Assembly: GCF_003259905.1 (NCBI RefSeq)
Contig: NZ_QLMG01000015.1
Location: 1-64,000, forward strand
DNA: 64,000 bases
From: Salipiger aestuarii
GTDB lineage: Bacteria > Pseudomonadota > Alphaproteobacteria > Rhodobacterales > Rhodobacteraceae
Direction: 5' to 3'
Below are positions 7,186 to 17,700 of this stretch, piece by piece. The stretch's first letter is position 1. The number at the start of each line of letters is the position of its first letter. A program made the position numbers and the translations under genes. The notes under the pieces were generated by a model. That model was not told the DNA's origin. It saw only the letters and a list, made by a program, of their open reading frames with translations, and did not search any database.

Positions 7186-9795
7186 CTATTCGGCGGTATT
7201 GTACGCTGCCGGGTTGGCCAGCACCTGATCCCAGGCATTGCAGAGACGGTCATAGGCGTCATCAAAGCCGGCCATCAGAAGATCAATCTTGTCCATGTCT
7301 TTGTGGACACAGCCCTGTTCAAGATCACGCAAAAGCCGAAACAGCTGAATGGAACCCACCATTCCCGAGGTTCCAGCCAAGGCATGCGCCGCGGTCTTCA
7401 GCTGGTTCAGGTCGGCACTGGCATGGGCGGTCTTCATCTCCAGCCCGAGGCCGTCCGCATTATCCTTGAAATCGTTCAAATATGCGGTCAACTCCTCAGG
7501 TCCCAGGAAACTCTGCAGGTCCGAGACCTGATTATGATCCAGAACACCACTTGGCCCGACGGGAGCAGCGACATCAAACCCACCTTCGGCATTCGTGTAA
7601 TCCTTGTCGATACATTCGATCAGGGCTTTGCGATTGACCGGCTTCATCAGGTATCCGGACATGCCGGCCTTGCGAAAACGCTCCAGCTCTTGCGGCAGAG
7701 CGTGTGCGGTGAATGCCACGATCGGCGTATCCCGGTTCGGGCTGTTCCCCGCGCGAATGCTGCGGGTCGCCTGGGTACCACTCATGTCGGGCATGGAGAT
7801 GTCCATCAGGATCAGATCGAAAGCCTGTTGTGATGCCAGCCGGATTGCAGCCTCTCCGCCCTCGGCCAATATGACATTCTGTCCTGCAAGGGTCAGCATC
7901 TTTTCCATCACGCTGCGATTGACCTTGTTGTCGTCGACCACAAGGATGCACTTGGGCGTCATTATGACAGGCCCCGATTTCAGTGAATCCTCGCCTTGCG
8001 CGAATTTCGCGTCCAGGTCGGCCTCGGTCATGGGCAGATCCAGAGTGAAGGTGGTGCCTTCTCCTATTTCCGACATGCAATTTATGCTTCCGCCCAGACG
8101 CTTGGTGAATCGGCGCACGATACCCAAGCCAAGTCCGGTGCCGCCGGTACGACGCTCGTACCGGTTGTCGAGCGACACAAAATCGTCGAAAATCCGATCT
8201 CTGTCAGCTGGCGCAATGCCGATCCCGGTGTCGCTGACCTCGAGGCGTAAAGTCCCTTGGCCCGGAAGAACCTCCGAGGGAGTGTAGCGGGCAAACAGCG
8301 ATACCGCCCCTTCCGGGGAAAACTTGATCGCGTTGCTCAGCAAGTTGATCAGGATCTGCTGTAGAGCCCGTGGGGCTGTCAAGAATTGGCGATCTTTCAG
8401 CCCTTTCTTTTCCAGATCGAGCGTTACAGACCGTTCTTTTGCCATCGGTTCGAGCATGCGTACCATGTTCGAGGCAAGGGAGCAGATGTCGCAAACCTGC
8501 TGTTCCAGCTCTCTCGCATCCTCACTGCGTTCGATGGCGAGAACGTCATTGATATGCGACAGTAAAATATCTCCTGAGAACAGTGCTGTATCCAGGTGTT
8601 CTCGCTGCTCGACGCTCAGGGAGCCTTCTTCGAGGAGGTAAAGAGAGGAGAGGACGCCATTCAATGGCGTGCGCATTTCGTGGCTCATCATGGCAAAGAA
8701 GCGTGAACGCTCCTTGGCGGCCGCAATCGCTTCATCGCGGGCCTTTGTCAGCTCCGCCTCGTGGTGCTTTTCCTTGGTAAGATCCCGGCAGAAGGAAATG
8801 AAGATCGGCCCCCGCAGCATCTGGGCAGTGGTGATCTGTGTCTGGGCTGGAAATACCATGCCATTCGCACGCATCATGCGGAATTCATGCGTGCCGCTAT
8901 CTGAAAAGGTCGTCTCCCTGGACGCATGGTAACGGGCCATGCTTTGTTCGACGGCCTCACGCTCTTCGGCGGGCAGAAGCAGGCCAGGCATGTAGCGTCC
9001 AATAATCTCATCTTTGCGATAACCGAAGATCGCTTCGGCCCCGGCGTTGAAATCGATCACGTTGCCATCTTTGTCGGACACCACAATACCGCCGATCGCC
9101 CCGTCCAGGGTGGCCTGCAGCTGGCGGCGCTTTTCTTCAGCCTGGATGGAGGCACGTCGCTGCTCGGCGGTGCGCTTTTGCAGGAAAAAGATTGTCGCGA
9201 CGATCACCACGGCGCTCAGGGCGATCAGAATCATCATCACCTCTAGAAGGTAGACAACTCTTTGCCGCTGCAGGGCTTGTATCTCGGTTGCCCCTTGAAT
9301 GGCGCCAAGCGCGATACTTCGGCTGGATTCCTGCTGCTCAAGGAGGACTTTCTGAAAGTCCGGAAGCGTCTCAACGAGACGCGAATCCGGCCCGTCAATC
9401 ACCGGGATATAGCTGTCCAGGCTTTGTTGCATGGCCCTGAGGTTAGCGAGGGCTTCGTGGGTCAGCGCCTCATTTTTGAAAACCGACAGGCGACTGTAGA
9501 GCACGTCGAAGCGTTTGCGCACCGCGTCCAGATCGGGCGCGTCTGTAGCAGTCGCGTCCCTGAGGGTGATGAGCAGTTTGAGATATTCCACCTCGACTTG
9601 GGAGGCCCGCCAGCTGAGTTGATCGCCTTGGGCCACCCCCATGACGCGCAGATTGTCACGCACGACAAAGGATAAGCCGAGGATGAAGGCCAGCGCCAGA
9701 ATGGCAAACCCGGTCAAGACAAAACGATTCTTGTCTGTCTCAGTACCTGTATCGGCTCGTGTCATATACGCTCCGATATCGCTCCCTCTCATCAT
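7186..9795 (-). CDS. Hybrid sensor histidine kinase (TM-PAS-HisKA-HATPase-REC-HPt), 869 aa
   Basis: An inner-membrane multistep phosphorelay kinase. There are two TM segments (about 24-46 and 181-205) around a helical periplasmic sensor of about 135 residues, then PAS (about 226-345), HisKA with SHEMRTPLNG (His about 372), HATPase with the DTGIGI and GTGLGLGI boxes, a REC domain (VVDDNK, phospho-acceptor Asp in LMDISMP near 663) and a C-terminal HPt (AAHALAGTSG, His near 801), as in ArcB/BarA-type kinases. The ATG at 9795 overlaps the TGA of the upstream gene (ATGA), which favours translational coupling. A second possible start is the ATG at 9765, which has GGAG 5 bases upstream. The likely sensing partner is the small periplasmic protein encoded just upstream. 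Confidence 0.93.
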   Translation of the reverse strand: MMRGSDIGAYMTRADTGTETDKNRFVLTGFAILALAFILGLSFVVRDNLRVMGVAQGDQLSWRASQVEVEYLKLLITLRDATATDAPDLDAVRKRFDVLYSRLSVFKNEALTHEALANLRAMQQSLDSYIPVIDGPDSRLVETLPDFQKVLLEQQESSRSIALGAIQGATEIQALQRQRVVYLLEVMMILIALSAVVIVATIFFLQKRTAEQRRASIQAEEKRRQLQATLDGAIGGIVVSDKDGNVIDFNAGAEAIFGYRKDEIIGRYMPGLLLPAEEREAVEQSMARYHASRETTFSDSGTHEFRMMRANGMVFPAQTQITTAQMLRGPIFISFCRDLTKEKHHEAELTKARDEAIAAAKERSRFFAMMSHEMRTPLNGVLSSLYLLEEGSLSVEQREHLDTALFSGDILLSHINDVLAIERSEDARELEQQVCDICSLASNMVRMLEPMAKERSVTLDLEKKGLKDRQFLTAPRALQQILINLLSNAIKFSPEGAVSLFARYTPSEVLPGQGTLRLEVSDTGIGIAPADRDRIFDDFVSLDNRYERRTGGTGLGLGIVRRFTKRLGGSINCMSEIGEGTTFTLDLPMTEADLDAKFAQGEDSLKSGPVIMTPKCILVVDDNKVNRSVMEKMLTLAGQNVILAEGGEAAIRLASQQAFDLILMDISMPDMSGTQATRSIRAGNSPNRDTPIVAFTAHALPQELERFRKAGMSGYLMKPVNRKALIECIDKDYTNAEGGFDVAAPVGPSGVLDHNQVSDLQSFLGPEELTAYLNDFKDNADGLGLEMKTAHASADLNQLKTAAHALAGTSGMVGSIQLFRLLRDLEQGCVHKDMDKIDLLMAGFDDAYDRLCNAWDQVLANPAAYNTAE

Positions 9796-10259
9796 TTAAC
9801 ACTTAAGCGATCCATCTGCCATATTGAACGTGAATATATGACCTCTGACTGCAATTCCGGATGACTGTCATAGGGGTAGACGAGCCATAACGGCCCCTTG
9901 TCGCGACGCGACATCGCCCCACCATTTTGATGATAGGCAATGATCGGAGCGGTTTCAGTGATCTCGTCAACCGGGATATCAACGGCATAATCATTGATCG
10001 CCTGGGCGCTGACCGTGCCTTCGGTAACGCCCAGTTCATCCAGCACCGCTGCCAAGGGAACACCCTCGAAACTTTGCGTGCCTTCGGTCCAGATGGTTTT
10101 GGTCTCGAAGCGTTCAACAGGCAGGGCCTGCAGCTCTGTCATCGTGAAGCTGCGGGTGACGTCATTGACGGTTGTGGTCAACATCACGTCACTGTCAGCC
10201 ACGGCAAGCGTTGTCATGGTCATGACAGCCAGTCCTGCGGCAGGGAAAAGAAGGCGCAT
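9792..10259 (-). CDS. Periplasmic SUOX-fold (molybdopterin-binding-like) protein lacking cysteine, 155 aa
   Basis: The start is ATG 10259, with GAGAA 6 bases upstream; an in-frame TTG/ATG further up would add a tail ahead of the signal peptide. The protein starts with a Sec signal (MRLLFPAAGLAVMTMTTLAVA). The rest resembles the oxidoreductase molybdopterin-binding (sulfite oxidase-like) domain, with FEGVPLAAVLDELGV and a GPLWLVYPYD stretch. It contains no cysteine at all, so the thiolate ligand of molybdenum found in sulfite oxidases is absent. It is therefore more likely a binding or sensor protein than an enzyme. Its stop overlaps the start of the hybrid kinase, suggesting one signalling unit, with this protein as periplasmic input. 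Confidence 0.75.
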   Translation of the reverse strand: MRLLFPAAGLAVMTMTTLAVADSDVMLTTTVNDVTRSFTMTELQALPVERFETKTIWTEGTQSFEGVPLAAVLDELGVTEGTVSAQAINDYAVDIPVDEITETAPIIAYHQNGGAMSRRDKGPLWLVYPYDSHPELQSEVIYSRSIWQMDRLSVK

Positions 10260-10437
10260 CTTTTGTTCTCTCATGTTTTGGATATCTTGGAAGCAACTTA
10301 GCCGCAATCACTCGTATTTGCGCGTCCTCTTAAGAATAAGGTCCTATTCGGAAGTATAGTTTGCCGCTAAAATCTGCTTGGAAGTGCTTGGCACGGCATG
10401 AGGTTTAGGACAAGTTTCATTGAGGGGCAGGATCTGA

Positions 10438-11103
10438 ATGCTGTCTGCATCAATAAATCACAAAGAACGGATTGGACTGGGTATGTCTCTCAGAGTGCTG
10501 TTTGCCGACGATCACGACATGGTTCGCGACACTTTCAGGATGTATCTTGAAACCAACGGTACGGCTCAGGCGATCACCGCCGGATCTTTGGACGAGGCGC
10601 TGAAGCTGATGCGTCAGAAGGGGCCCTTCGATCTGGTGCTGCTGGATTACACGATGCCCGGAATGAAGGGCCTTGAAGGGCTCAAGCTTGCGCTGGCGGC
10701 CAGCGGTGGCAATCCGGTCGGCATCATTTCGGGGACCGGCACGCGCCTGATCGCGCAACAGGCGCTTGATATGGGCGCGGCCGGGTTCCTTCCGAAATCC
10801 ATGCCTGCCAAGACACTTGTGAACGCGGTCAAGTTCATGGCCATGGGCGAAGTCTATGCGCCGGTGGATTTCATGTCGGGCAAGGACGATCCTGACCAGA
10901 CGGATTTCGAAAAGGATCTGTCGGATCGCGAAAAGCAGGTGCTGCGCGGCCTGCTGGGGGCCAAGTCCAACAAGGAAATCGCGATCGGGCTGGACCTGCA
11001 AGAGGTGACGATCAAGCTTCACGTCAAGACGCTGTGCCGCAAGATCGGTGCCAAGAATCGGACCGAGGCCGCGATCATGGCCCGCGACGCAGGCTTTGTC
11101 TGA
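10438..11103 (+). CDS. LuxR/NarL-type response regulator, 221 aa
   Basis: An N-terminal REC domain (VLFADDHDMVRDTF, phospho-acceptor Asp in LLDYTMPG, conserved Lys in GFLPKS) joins a C-terminal LuxR helix-turn-helix (LSDREKQVLRGL, SNKEIAIGLDLQEVTIKLHV). ATG 10438 has AGGA 5 bases upstream and is taken as the start; ATG 10483 (MSLRVLFADD) would give the usual family N-terminus and is a real alternative. It is divergent from the SUOX-like/hybrid-kinase operon across a 178-bp gap, so it is a plausible output of that phosphorelay. It also lies just upstream of the DUF11 cluster, which it could regulate (inference). Confidence 0.92.
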   Translation: MLSASINHKERIGLGMSLRVLFADDHDMVRDTFRMYLETNGTAQAITAGSLDEALKLMRQKGPFDLVLLDYTMPGMKGLEGLKLALAASGGNPVGIISGTGTRLIAQQALDMGAAGFLPKSMPAKTLVNAVKFMAMGEVYAPVDFMSGKDDPDQTDFEKDLSDREKQVLRGLLGAKSNKEIAIGLDLQEVTIKLHVKTLCRKIGAKNRTEAAIMARDAGFV

Positions 11104-11142
11104 CCTGTAGCGAAGGCTTTCATTTTTGATATTTTCGATGAC

Positions 11143-11171
11143 AGGGCCGGCAGTTGCGCCGGTCCTTTTTC
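11143..11171 (+). terminator. Intrinsic terminator after the response regulator
   Basis: The stem 11143-11151 pairs with 11158-11166 (one G-U pair), with the loop AGTTGC, followed by TTTTT. It separates the regulator gene from the DUF11 cluster, which therefore needs its own promoter in 11172-11380. Confidence 0.8.
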
Positions 11172-11392
11172 GTTTATGCGCGGCCGGCGTGATGCGTTGG
11201 ATCAGTTTGGCGTCCCGACCAGAGTAGACCGCCTATACCGAAGGTTAGCGTTCTGACTTTGAGCAGTATCGTTTAACCCTTCCTCTCTCCCATTTCGACT
11301 TCCCTTTCGAGGCATTCCGGTGAGGCACCGCGGGTCACAAGACCGCTGTGCATCAACCGCCGGTCCAGCCCCGGCCTTTAAGGGAAACACAC

Positions 11393-11905
11393 ATGTCTTA
11401 TTCCATCGCACGTGTCAGTCAGGCCGTGGTCGCCGGTCTGACACTTAGCCTGGCCGCGACAGCTGTCTCGGCGGATGCGCTTGAAAGCACCTTCTCCTAC
11501 AGCATCGTCGAAAGCGACGCCGCAGGCGGGGAGGCTCTGGTCGAACGCTCGTCGGTCAAGCCCGGCGAAATCATTCATTATCAGCTTCGTCACGAGAACA
11601 AGACCGATGGCGAAATGGCCGGCCTGGTGATTGCCGCCCCGGTGCCCGAGGGCGTGTCGATCACCTTGGGCAGCGAGCAAAGCTCGATCCCCGCCGTCTT
11701 TGAGGTGCAGGCCGAGATGGACCCCGAAAACGAAGGCCTCGAATGGTCGTCCCTTCCTGCGGTTCGCATGATCGTGGACGCCGATGGCGCGCTTGTCGAA
11801 GAACCGCTTCCCGAAAGCGAGATCGTCGCCGTGCGCTGGAGCCTCTCCGAAGCGCTCGAAGCCGGAGAGTCCGCCCTCAACACCTATCGCGTTCGCGTGA
11901 ACTGA
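11393..11905 (+). CDS. Small secreted DUF11-like protein, 170 aa
   Basis: ATG 11393 is preceded by AAGGGA 7 bases upstream; the upstream ATG at 11348 lacks this site and would bury the signal peptide. The first 26 or so residues form a Sec signal (cleavage near AVSADA). The mature part is one beta-sandwich of the DUF11 class: VERSSVKPGEIIHYQL, then PVPEGVSITLGS and a C-terminal YRVRVN strand. It has no anchor and no cysteine. It is 48 bp upstream of the 898-aa DUF11 protein and surely co-transcribed with it, so it may be a small subunit or cap of the same surface structure. Confidence 0.75.
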   Translation: MSYSIARVSQAVVAGLTLSLAATAVSADALESTFSYSIVESDAAGGEALVERSSVKPGEIIHYQLRHENKTDGEMAGLVIAAPVPEGVSITLGSEQSSIPAVFEVQAEMDPENEGLEWSSLPAVRMIVDADGALVEEPLPESEIVAVRWSLSEALEAGESALNTYRVRVN

Positions 11906-11953
11906 GCCGGGCCTGACGCCCTTTCCTAAAGACCTGACATAAGGAATATTTCC

Positions 11954-14650
11954 GTGAGTTATCATTCAAAGATCCTGCGCTCGGCGAGCGCAGCGGCCAT
12001 CCTGGTCTCGATCGGAGCGACCCAAACCCTGGCCCAGGCTGCTCCGCCGCCTCCGCCGGCGACACCTGCAACTAGCAACGCACCCGCAGCCGGGTCGGTT
12101 ATCGGCAACCAGGCTGTTGCCACCTACCTCAATTCCGCTGGTGACACGATCACCGTGACCTCGAACACCGTGGAAACCGTGGTTCAGCAGGTCGCGGGTG
12201 TGACGCTGAGCTCGGACAACACCGAGAACGTCGCGCCGGGCGGCAAGGCGTTCCTTCCGCATATCATCACCAACGACGGTAACGGCCCGGATGGCTTCGA
12301 TCTCAGCGCGGCCGAAGACGATGCCGGCGCGCTCGAGACCTCGCAGCTGGTGTTCTACCCGGATGCCAACATGGATGGTGTCGCCGACAGCGCCACGCCG
12401 CTGATCGAAACCCCGGTTCTGGCCCCCGGCGAGCAATTCGGTGTGGTGATCGAGGCCACCGTGCCGTCGACCAACGCCGCAGGGGCCACCGACACGATCA
12501 CCGTGACCACTACATCGCAGCTGGACGGCACGGTCGTCGACACCAACACCGATACCCTGACCGTATCGAACGACGCCATCGTCGAACTGGTCAAATCCAT
12601 GGTCGCCGACGCCTCTTCAGCCGGTGATCCCAACATCATCGACGCGGGCGACACCGTCACCATCACGCTGACCTACTCCAGCACCGGTCTGGCCGCAGCC
12701 AATAACTACGTCGTGCAGGACGTTCTGGACGGTAACTTGTCCTATGTGAAGGGATCAGCGCGCTGGTCGGACGCGGCAGCTCCACTGGACGATGATAATG
12801 CCTCAACCCTCGCCGACGGCACCAACGGGTCTGGCGAAACCATCGCATGGGATCATGATGATGGCCAGACGATCAACTTCAGCCTCTCTTCGGTCAGGTC
12901 GGGCCGCTCGGGCAGCGTGACATTCCAAGCCGTTATTGCGGACACCGCCAACGCCGGCATCGTCTACAATACGGCGACCACCGCTCTGAACGGGTTCGTT
13001 TCTCCGCCGTCCAACACCGCATCGATCACCGTCGACAACCAGTATTCGGTGTCGATCGCCGACACTGCGATCAATGCGGATGGCACGGCCAACGGGGCGA
13101 CCACCTCGGCCACCGATGACGACGCCGCGCAGAACGACGTCGTGACCGAAACCGGGGACGTGTTCCAGGGCGCGACGATCCGTCAGGAATTCGTGCTGAC
13201 CAACAACTCGAACGAAGCTGACAGCCTGTCGGTTGATTTTGCCAATGTCGATTATCCTGCCGGCACCACCTTCCGCATCGTGGGCGCCGACGGCATCACC
13301 CCGGTGATCGGCTCGGTTGGCCCGCTTGCCATCGGTGAAAGCACCAAGGTCACGCTGATCGCGACCCTTCCCACGGACGTGGCGCCGACTGCGGCGGGAT
13401 CGACCAACTATACCGCGACCATGACAGTGACATCGGACGCCTCGGGGGTCACCGACACCTCGACCGCCGAATTCACCGGCGCGGTTCTGGCGGCCTCGGT
13501 CGATCTGGAAAACAACGTTGCCGGGTCTGAAGGCGACGGGGCGGCACCCACCAATGGCGGCGCACCCTGGGTCAGCAACGCCACCGATCCCGGCGTACCC
13601 ACCACCTTTGACATGGTCGTGCAGAACAACGGCCCGGTGTCGGACAGCTACAACCTGACGCTGGCGCAGGCGATCCCCGACGGCTGGACTGTCGAATTCC
13701 GCGATGCGAACGGCACGCTGGTCACCAACACCGGCACCATCCCATCGGGTGCGCAGGAAACCATCACGGTCACCATTGTGCCCGCCGATGACGCCCCGGT
13801 CGCGGCAACGCCCATCGACATCCAGGTGGCAAGCTCGGTCACTGGTCAAGCTGACCGCATCGTCAACGAGATCACGGTGAACGCGATCTACGACGTGCAG
13901 ATCCTTGAAGATCAGACCGCACAGGCCTCGCCTGGTGGCATCGTCGACATGCTGCACACCATCACCAACGAAGGCAACTCGGACATCACCGAAGGCGCGA
14001 TCACCCAGACCGGGCTGACCAACTTCTCCGGTGCCATCTTCTGGGACCAGAACGGCAACGGTGAAATCGATGCAACCGATCCGGTGATCGACAACTTCGA
14101 CGACCTGACCGACGGCATCGCAGCGGGCACCAACGGTCTGGCGGCGGGTGAGACGATCTCGATCATCTACCGGGTCCAGACGCCCTCGACGGCAACGCCC
14201 GGTGTGTCTGAAAGCGGCACGCTCACCTTGGGCACCTCGCTGAACGGCGCCACGGCAACGGATGCGGACACCGCTGACAACGCCAACGAGGACCGCATCG
14301 TCATCATCGCGGGCGACGTGACACTGACCAAGTACCAGTACATCGACGCCAATTGTGATGGCACTGCCGGCACCTTCACCAAGACCCGTCAGCCGGTCGA
14401 GCCGGGCCAGTGCATCCGCTACATGATCGAAGCTTCCAACACCGGCAGCTTTGAAGCAACGGAAGTGACCATCTCGGACGCGGCCCCTGCCTATACCTCC
14501 ATCACGAATTGCGGTGGATCGTGCGCCGAAACGCTGTTCCCGGCTGGCAGCACAGCGACGATCACGTCCAGCGCCGTCTCCAGCGACCATGGATCGGTTC
14601 TGCCTGGTGGCGTCGCACGGCTCGAATTCACCGTAGAGGTGGACAACTAA
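11954..14650 (+). CDS. Secreted DUF11 repeat protein, 898 aa
   Basis: The start is GTG 11954 with AAGGA 8 bases upstream. The signal peptide ends near TLAQA and is followed by a Pro/Ala linker. The mature N-terminus has the pattern GSVIGNQAVATYL...SNTVETVV, which recurs at the mature N-terminus of the next protein. The rest is a chain of about six or seven immunoglobulin-like/DUF11 beta-sandwiches, with DxNxDG-type loops such as DANMDGVAD and DQNGNGEID that could bind calcium. The last unit carries Cys pairs (NCGGSC and others). Composition is very rich in Asp, Thr, Ala and Gly and poor in Lys/Arg, typical of exported surface proteins. There is no membrane anchor. A terminator hairpin follows before the barrel gene. 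Confidence 0.82.
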   Translation: MSYHSKILRSASAAAILVSIGATQTLAQAAPPPPPATPATSNAPAAGSVIGNQAVATYLNSAGDTITVTSNTVETVVQQVAGVTLSSDNTENVAPGGKAFLPHIITNDGNGPDGFDLSAAEDDAGALETSQLVFYPDANMDGVADSATPLIETPVLAPGEQFGVVIEATVPSTNAAGATDTITVTTTSQLDGTVVDTNTDTLTVSNDAIVELVKSMVADASSAGDPNIIDAGDTVTITLTYSSTGLAAANNYVVQDVLDGNLSYVKGSARWSDAAAPLDDDNASTLADGTNGSGETIAWDHDDGQTINFSLSSVRSGRSGSVTFQAVIADTANAGIVYNTATTALNGFVSPPSNTASITVDNQYSVSIADTAINADGTANGATTSATDDDAAQNDVVTETGDVFQGATIRQEFVLTNNSNEADSLSVDFANVDYPAGTTFRIVGADGITPVIGSVGPLAIGESTKVTLIATLPTDVAPTAAGSTNYTATMTVTSDASGVTDTSTAEFTGAVLAASVDLENNVAGSEGDGAAPTNGGAPWVSNATDPGVPTTFDMVVQNNGPVSDSYNLTLAQAIPDGWTVEFRDANGTLVTNTGTIPSGAQETITVTIVPADDAPVAATPIDIQVASSVTGQADRIVNEITVNAIYDVQILEDQTAQASPGGIVDMLHTITNEGNSDITEGAITQTGLTNFSGAIFWDQNGNGEIDATDPVIDNFDDLTDGIAAGTNGLAAGETISIIYRVQTPSTATPGVSESGTLTLGTSLNGATATDADTADNANEDRIVIIAGDVTLTKYQYIDANCDGTAGTFTKTRQPVEPGQCIRYMIEASNTGSFEATEVTISDAAPAYTSITNCGGSCAETLFPAGSTATITSSAVSSDHGSVLPGGVARLEFTVEVDN

Positions 14651-14662
14651 GTCCACCCACCT

Positions 14663-14690
14663 GGCCCCCGCCTGCGGGTGGGGGCCTTTT
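14663..14690 (+). terminator. Intrinsic terminator inside the DUF11 cluster
   Basis: The stem 14663-14672 pairs with 14677-14686 (one G-U pair), with a 4-base loop and a TTTT tail. It lies 12 bp after the 898-aa gene and 64 bp before the barrel gene's start. It should lower read-through, so the barrel protein is probably made in smaller amounts than the two upstream proteins, unless a promoter lies in the short gap. Confidence 0.8.
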
Positions 14691-14753
14691 ATCCTCCGCG
14701 GTTCCGTTCATTCCCGCGATCCCCCCCCACCGTTATTCCGAGGAGCGAAACTG

Positions 14754-17700
14754 ATGCGCAGTTTCCATCGCTTTGTCGGCAAGGGTGTGGCTCGGTTCCT
14801 TGTCATCGCAGCTGCCTCTCTGTGCCTCATGTCCCCGCCCGCGTCTGCCCAGCAGTCCGCCGCCGGGACCATCATCCGCAACATCGCCCAGGTCACCTAT
14901 TTCGACACCGGTCTGGGCATCCTCGTGACCCTTGACTCCAACGCCGTAGAGGCCCGCGTCAGCGTGGTTCCGGCGCTCGAGGTTTCCGGTCGTGAAACGC
15001 TGCTTCTGTCGCGTGGGGCGATTGACCAGTTTCACTTCCGCATTTCCAACACCGGCAATATCGGGCTGGATGTGACCCCGGCCATCGTCACCTCGGGTGA
15101 CGCCTCCCAGATCCTGAACCCGCGGCTGTTCATCGACCTGAATGGCAATGGCATGGTGGATGCGAACGACCCCGAAGTGTCGGGCGACGACAGTTTCGCC
15201 ATCTCCGCCGGGCAGGACGCCCAACTGATCTATACCTTCCAGGTCGCCTCTGGCGCGCAGCCGGGTGACAGTTTTGACGTGACGCTGACAGCCACGGGCC
15301 AGCCCCGTCTTGAGACCGACGAAGACGCGGCGCCCGCCATCGGCACCGGCACCGGGCGCGCCGAAATCGTGTCGGCCACGCTTGAGATCGAAAAATTCCA
15401 GGCCACGCAGCCCGGTGATGCCCTGACGCGTGTGCTGTACGATCTGCGCCTGCGCAACAACTCGGACGCGCCTGTCGCCGGATATTCCGCCATCGACGGC
15501 ACACCATTGCGCATCGATGGTGTGGTCGTGTCCGGTGTGCTGCTGCGCGACGACGTCCCCCTGAATGCCCGTCTGGAATGGATCGACGCGGCCGCCGGCA
15601 TGACCGCGCTGTACCATCGTTCGGGCGACGCCCAGCATGACTACGTCAGCACCATGCCCGACGAGGCCTCCGAAATCGATGCCGTCGCCTTTTTCCTTGC
15701 CGGCGATTTCCCGGTAGGCTGGTCGGCCGACGTTGGTTTCAGCGTTGCCATCGACGAGGCGCTTGGGGCGGTCGAGGTGGAAAACACCGCTGTCGGCTTT
15801 CTGCCCACCACCCAAGGCGTGTCCCGGCAGTTGTCCAACACCGTGACCGTCGCGCTTGGCACAGGCACCAGCGGTACGCTGAATTTCATCGATCCGGTGA
15901 CCGGAGTGCAGATCGGGTCCAGCGCGCTGGACAGCAACCTTGTCACGCGGCTGGTGTCCGGGGCATGTAACCTCAGCTCCAGCACCGACACGGTTCAGGT
16001 CACGCTGCAAAGCATCCAGACCGGCGACGTGGAAACCACGACGGCGCGGGAAACCGGGCCGAATACCGGGGTTTTCGTGATTGCACCGCTGCCGGTGGCC
16101 GAGATGGCATTGGCCCGTCCAGGCGATGGCGTCATGGCATCGAACCGCGGCGACACGGTACAGGCGCAGGCCCGTTGCGGGGTTCAGTCCCTGACCACCA
16201 GCTTGATCATCGCGCCGGGAAACTTTGTCTTTGACGCAATCGGCAACGATCCGGTCGAAGGCGTCACCGTTGCGCTCATGGACACGGACACCGGCCTGGA
16301 AGAGGCGCGGGTTCTGACCGATGCGCGCGGCTACTTTGCCTTTGGCGACATCGACGCGGGACGCTACAGCTACGACATCATCGACGCACCAGAGTGGAGC
16401 TTTCCGACCCTGCGGCTGGATTTCCGCGGTTTCGAGCGCATCATCACCGACGCAGCCTTCGGCGGCAGCTTTGCCCATGCGGGCGGCCTTTTGATGGATT
16501 CCGACATCCCGGTCGATCCGTTCTATGGCGCCCCCATTGCGCTGACCAAAGACGCAGATCGTGACCGTGTGCTGCAGGGTGAATTCGTGACCTACACGCT
16601 GGATCTGACCAACAACATGCGTCAGGCGCTGGTGGGGGCGCAAATCTTTGACCGCCCGGCCTATGGCATGACCCTCGTCAGCGGGTCGGTGACGTTAGAG
16701 GGCGACGAGATCAAAGACCCCGAGCGTGACGATCATGGCGATCTGCTGTTTGATCTGGGCAACATCGCGCCGCTGGACAACGCAGAACTAAGCTACGTCA
16801 TGTCCGTGGGGGCCGCCGCACGCGAAGGCGATCTGGAAAACACAGCACTGCTGTCGGGTCGTCAGGCAGGCACGGGCACAGCGTTGCAGTCGGCACCGGC
16901 ACGCGCCACGGTGCGGCTGGACAATTCCGGCGGGGTTTTCGCCCGGCAGGGAACGATCCTTGGCACCGTCTTCATGGATTGCGACGCAAACGGCATTCAG
17001 GACGACTGGCGCGAACCGGGCATCCCCGGCGTGCGCATCGTCACCCAAGAGGGGCTGTTCGTGGTCACGGATCACAATGGCAAGTATTCCATGCCCGGGA
17101 TGCGCCCGATCACCCATGCCTTTCAGGTGCAGGCCGCAACCCTGCCGACAGGCACGCAAGTCACCGTGACGCGGACCAACGACCTGCGCCGGGGGGGATC
17201 GCGCATCGTGCCACTGCGCCGCGGCGAACTGCGCACCGAAAACTTCGCAGTACAAGCCTGCACCCCCGAGGCGATGGCCGAGATCACCGCCCGTCAGGAT
17301 CATTTCGAGGCCAACGCCGGCCCGGACACGCTGCGCGCTTCTGACATGCCCATCGAAGGAGCACGCAACCCGCAGCGGTCCATCCGCACCGAGGCCGGGG
17401 TGGCGACGACCACGCAGCTGACGCCTTCGATGCTGATGTCCGCCCCCGAAGCTGTCGAAGACGCTTTGTCTCGTCCGGCCCTGGCGGCCAAGGCGCGCGC
17501 CACGCGTCGCCCTCTTGAGGCGCTGGTGAAAACGCTGGATCCCGATCCCGGTTTTCTTGACTTTGCGGATGGCGAAACCCTGAGCCGCCGCACCCAAAAC
17601 ATCCGGATCAAGGGGAAGGCCGACCTGACGCTGAGGCTGTTGCTCAATGGGCGTGCCGTTGGCGCCGACCGCGTCGGGGAACAAACCACATGGGCCGAAC

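Noticed and set aside
12803-14656. 617-aa open frame antisense to the 898-aa DUF11 gene
   Set aside because: Composition is Arg/His/Gly-rich as expected of an antisense frame; the + strand protein has a signal peptide and recognisable domains.
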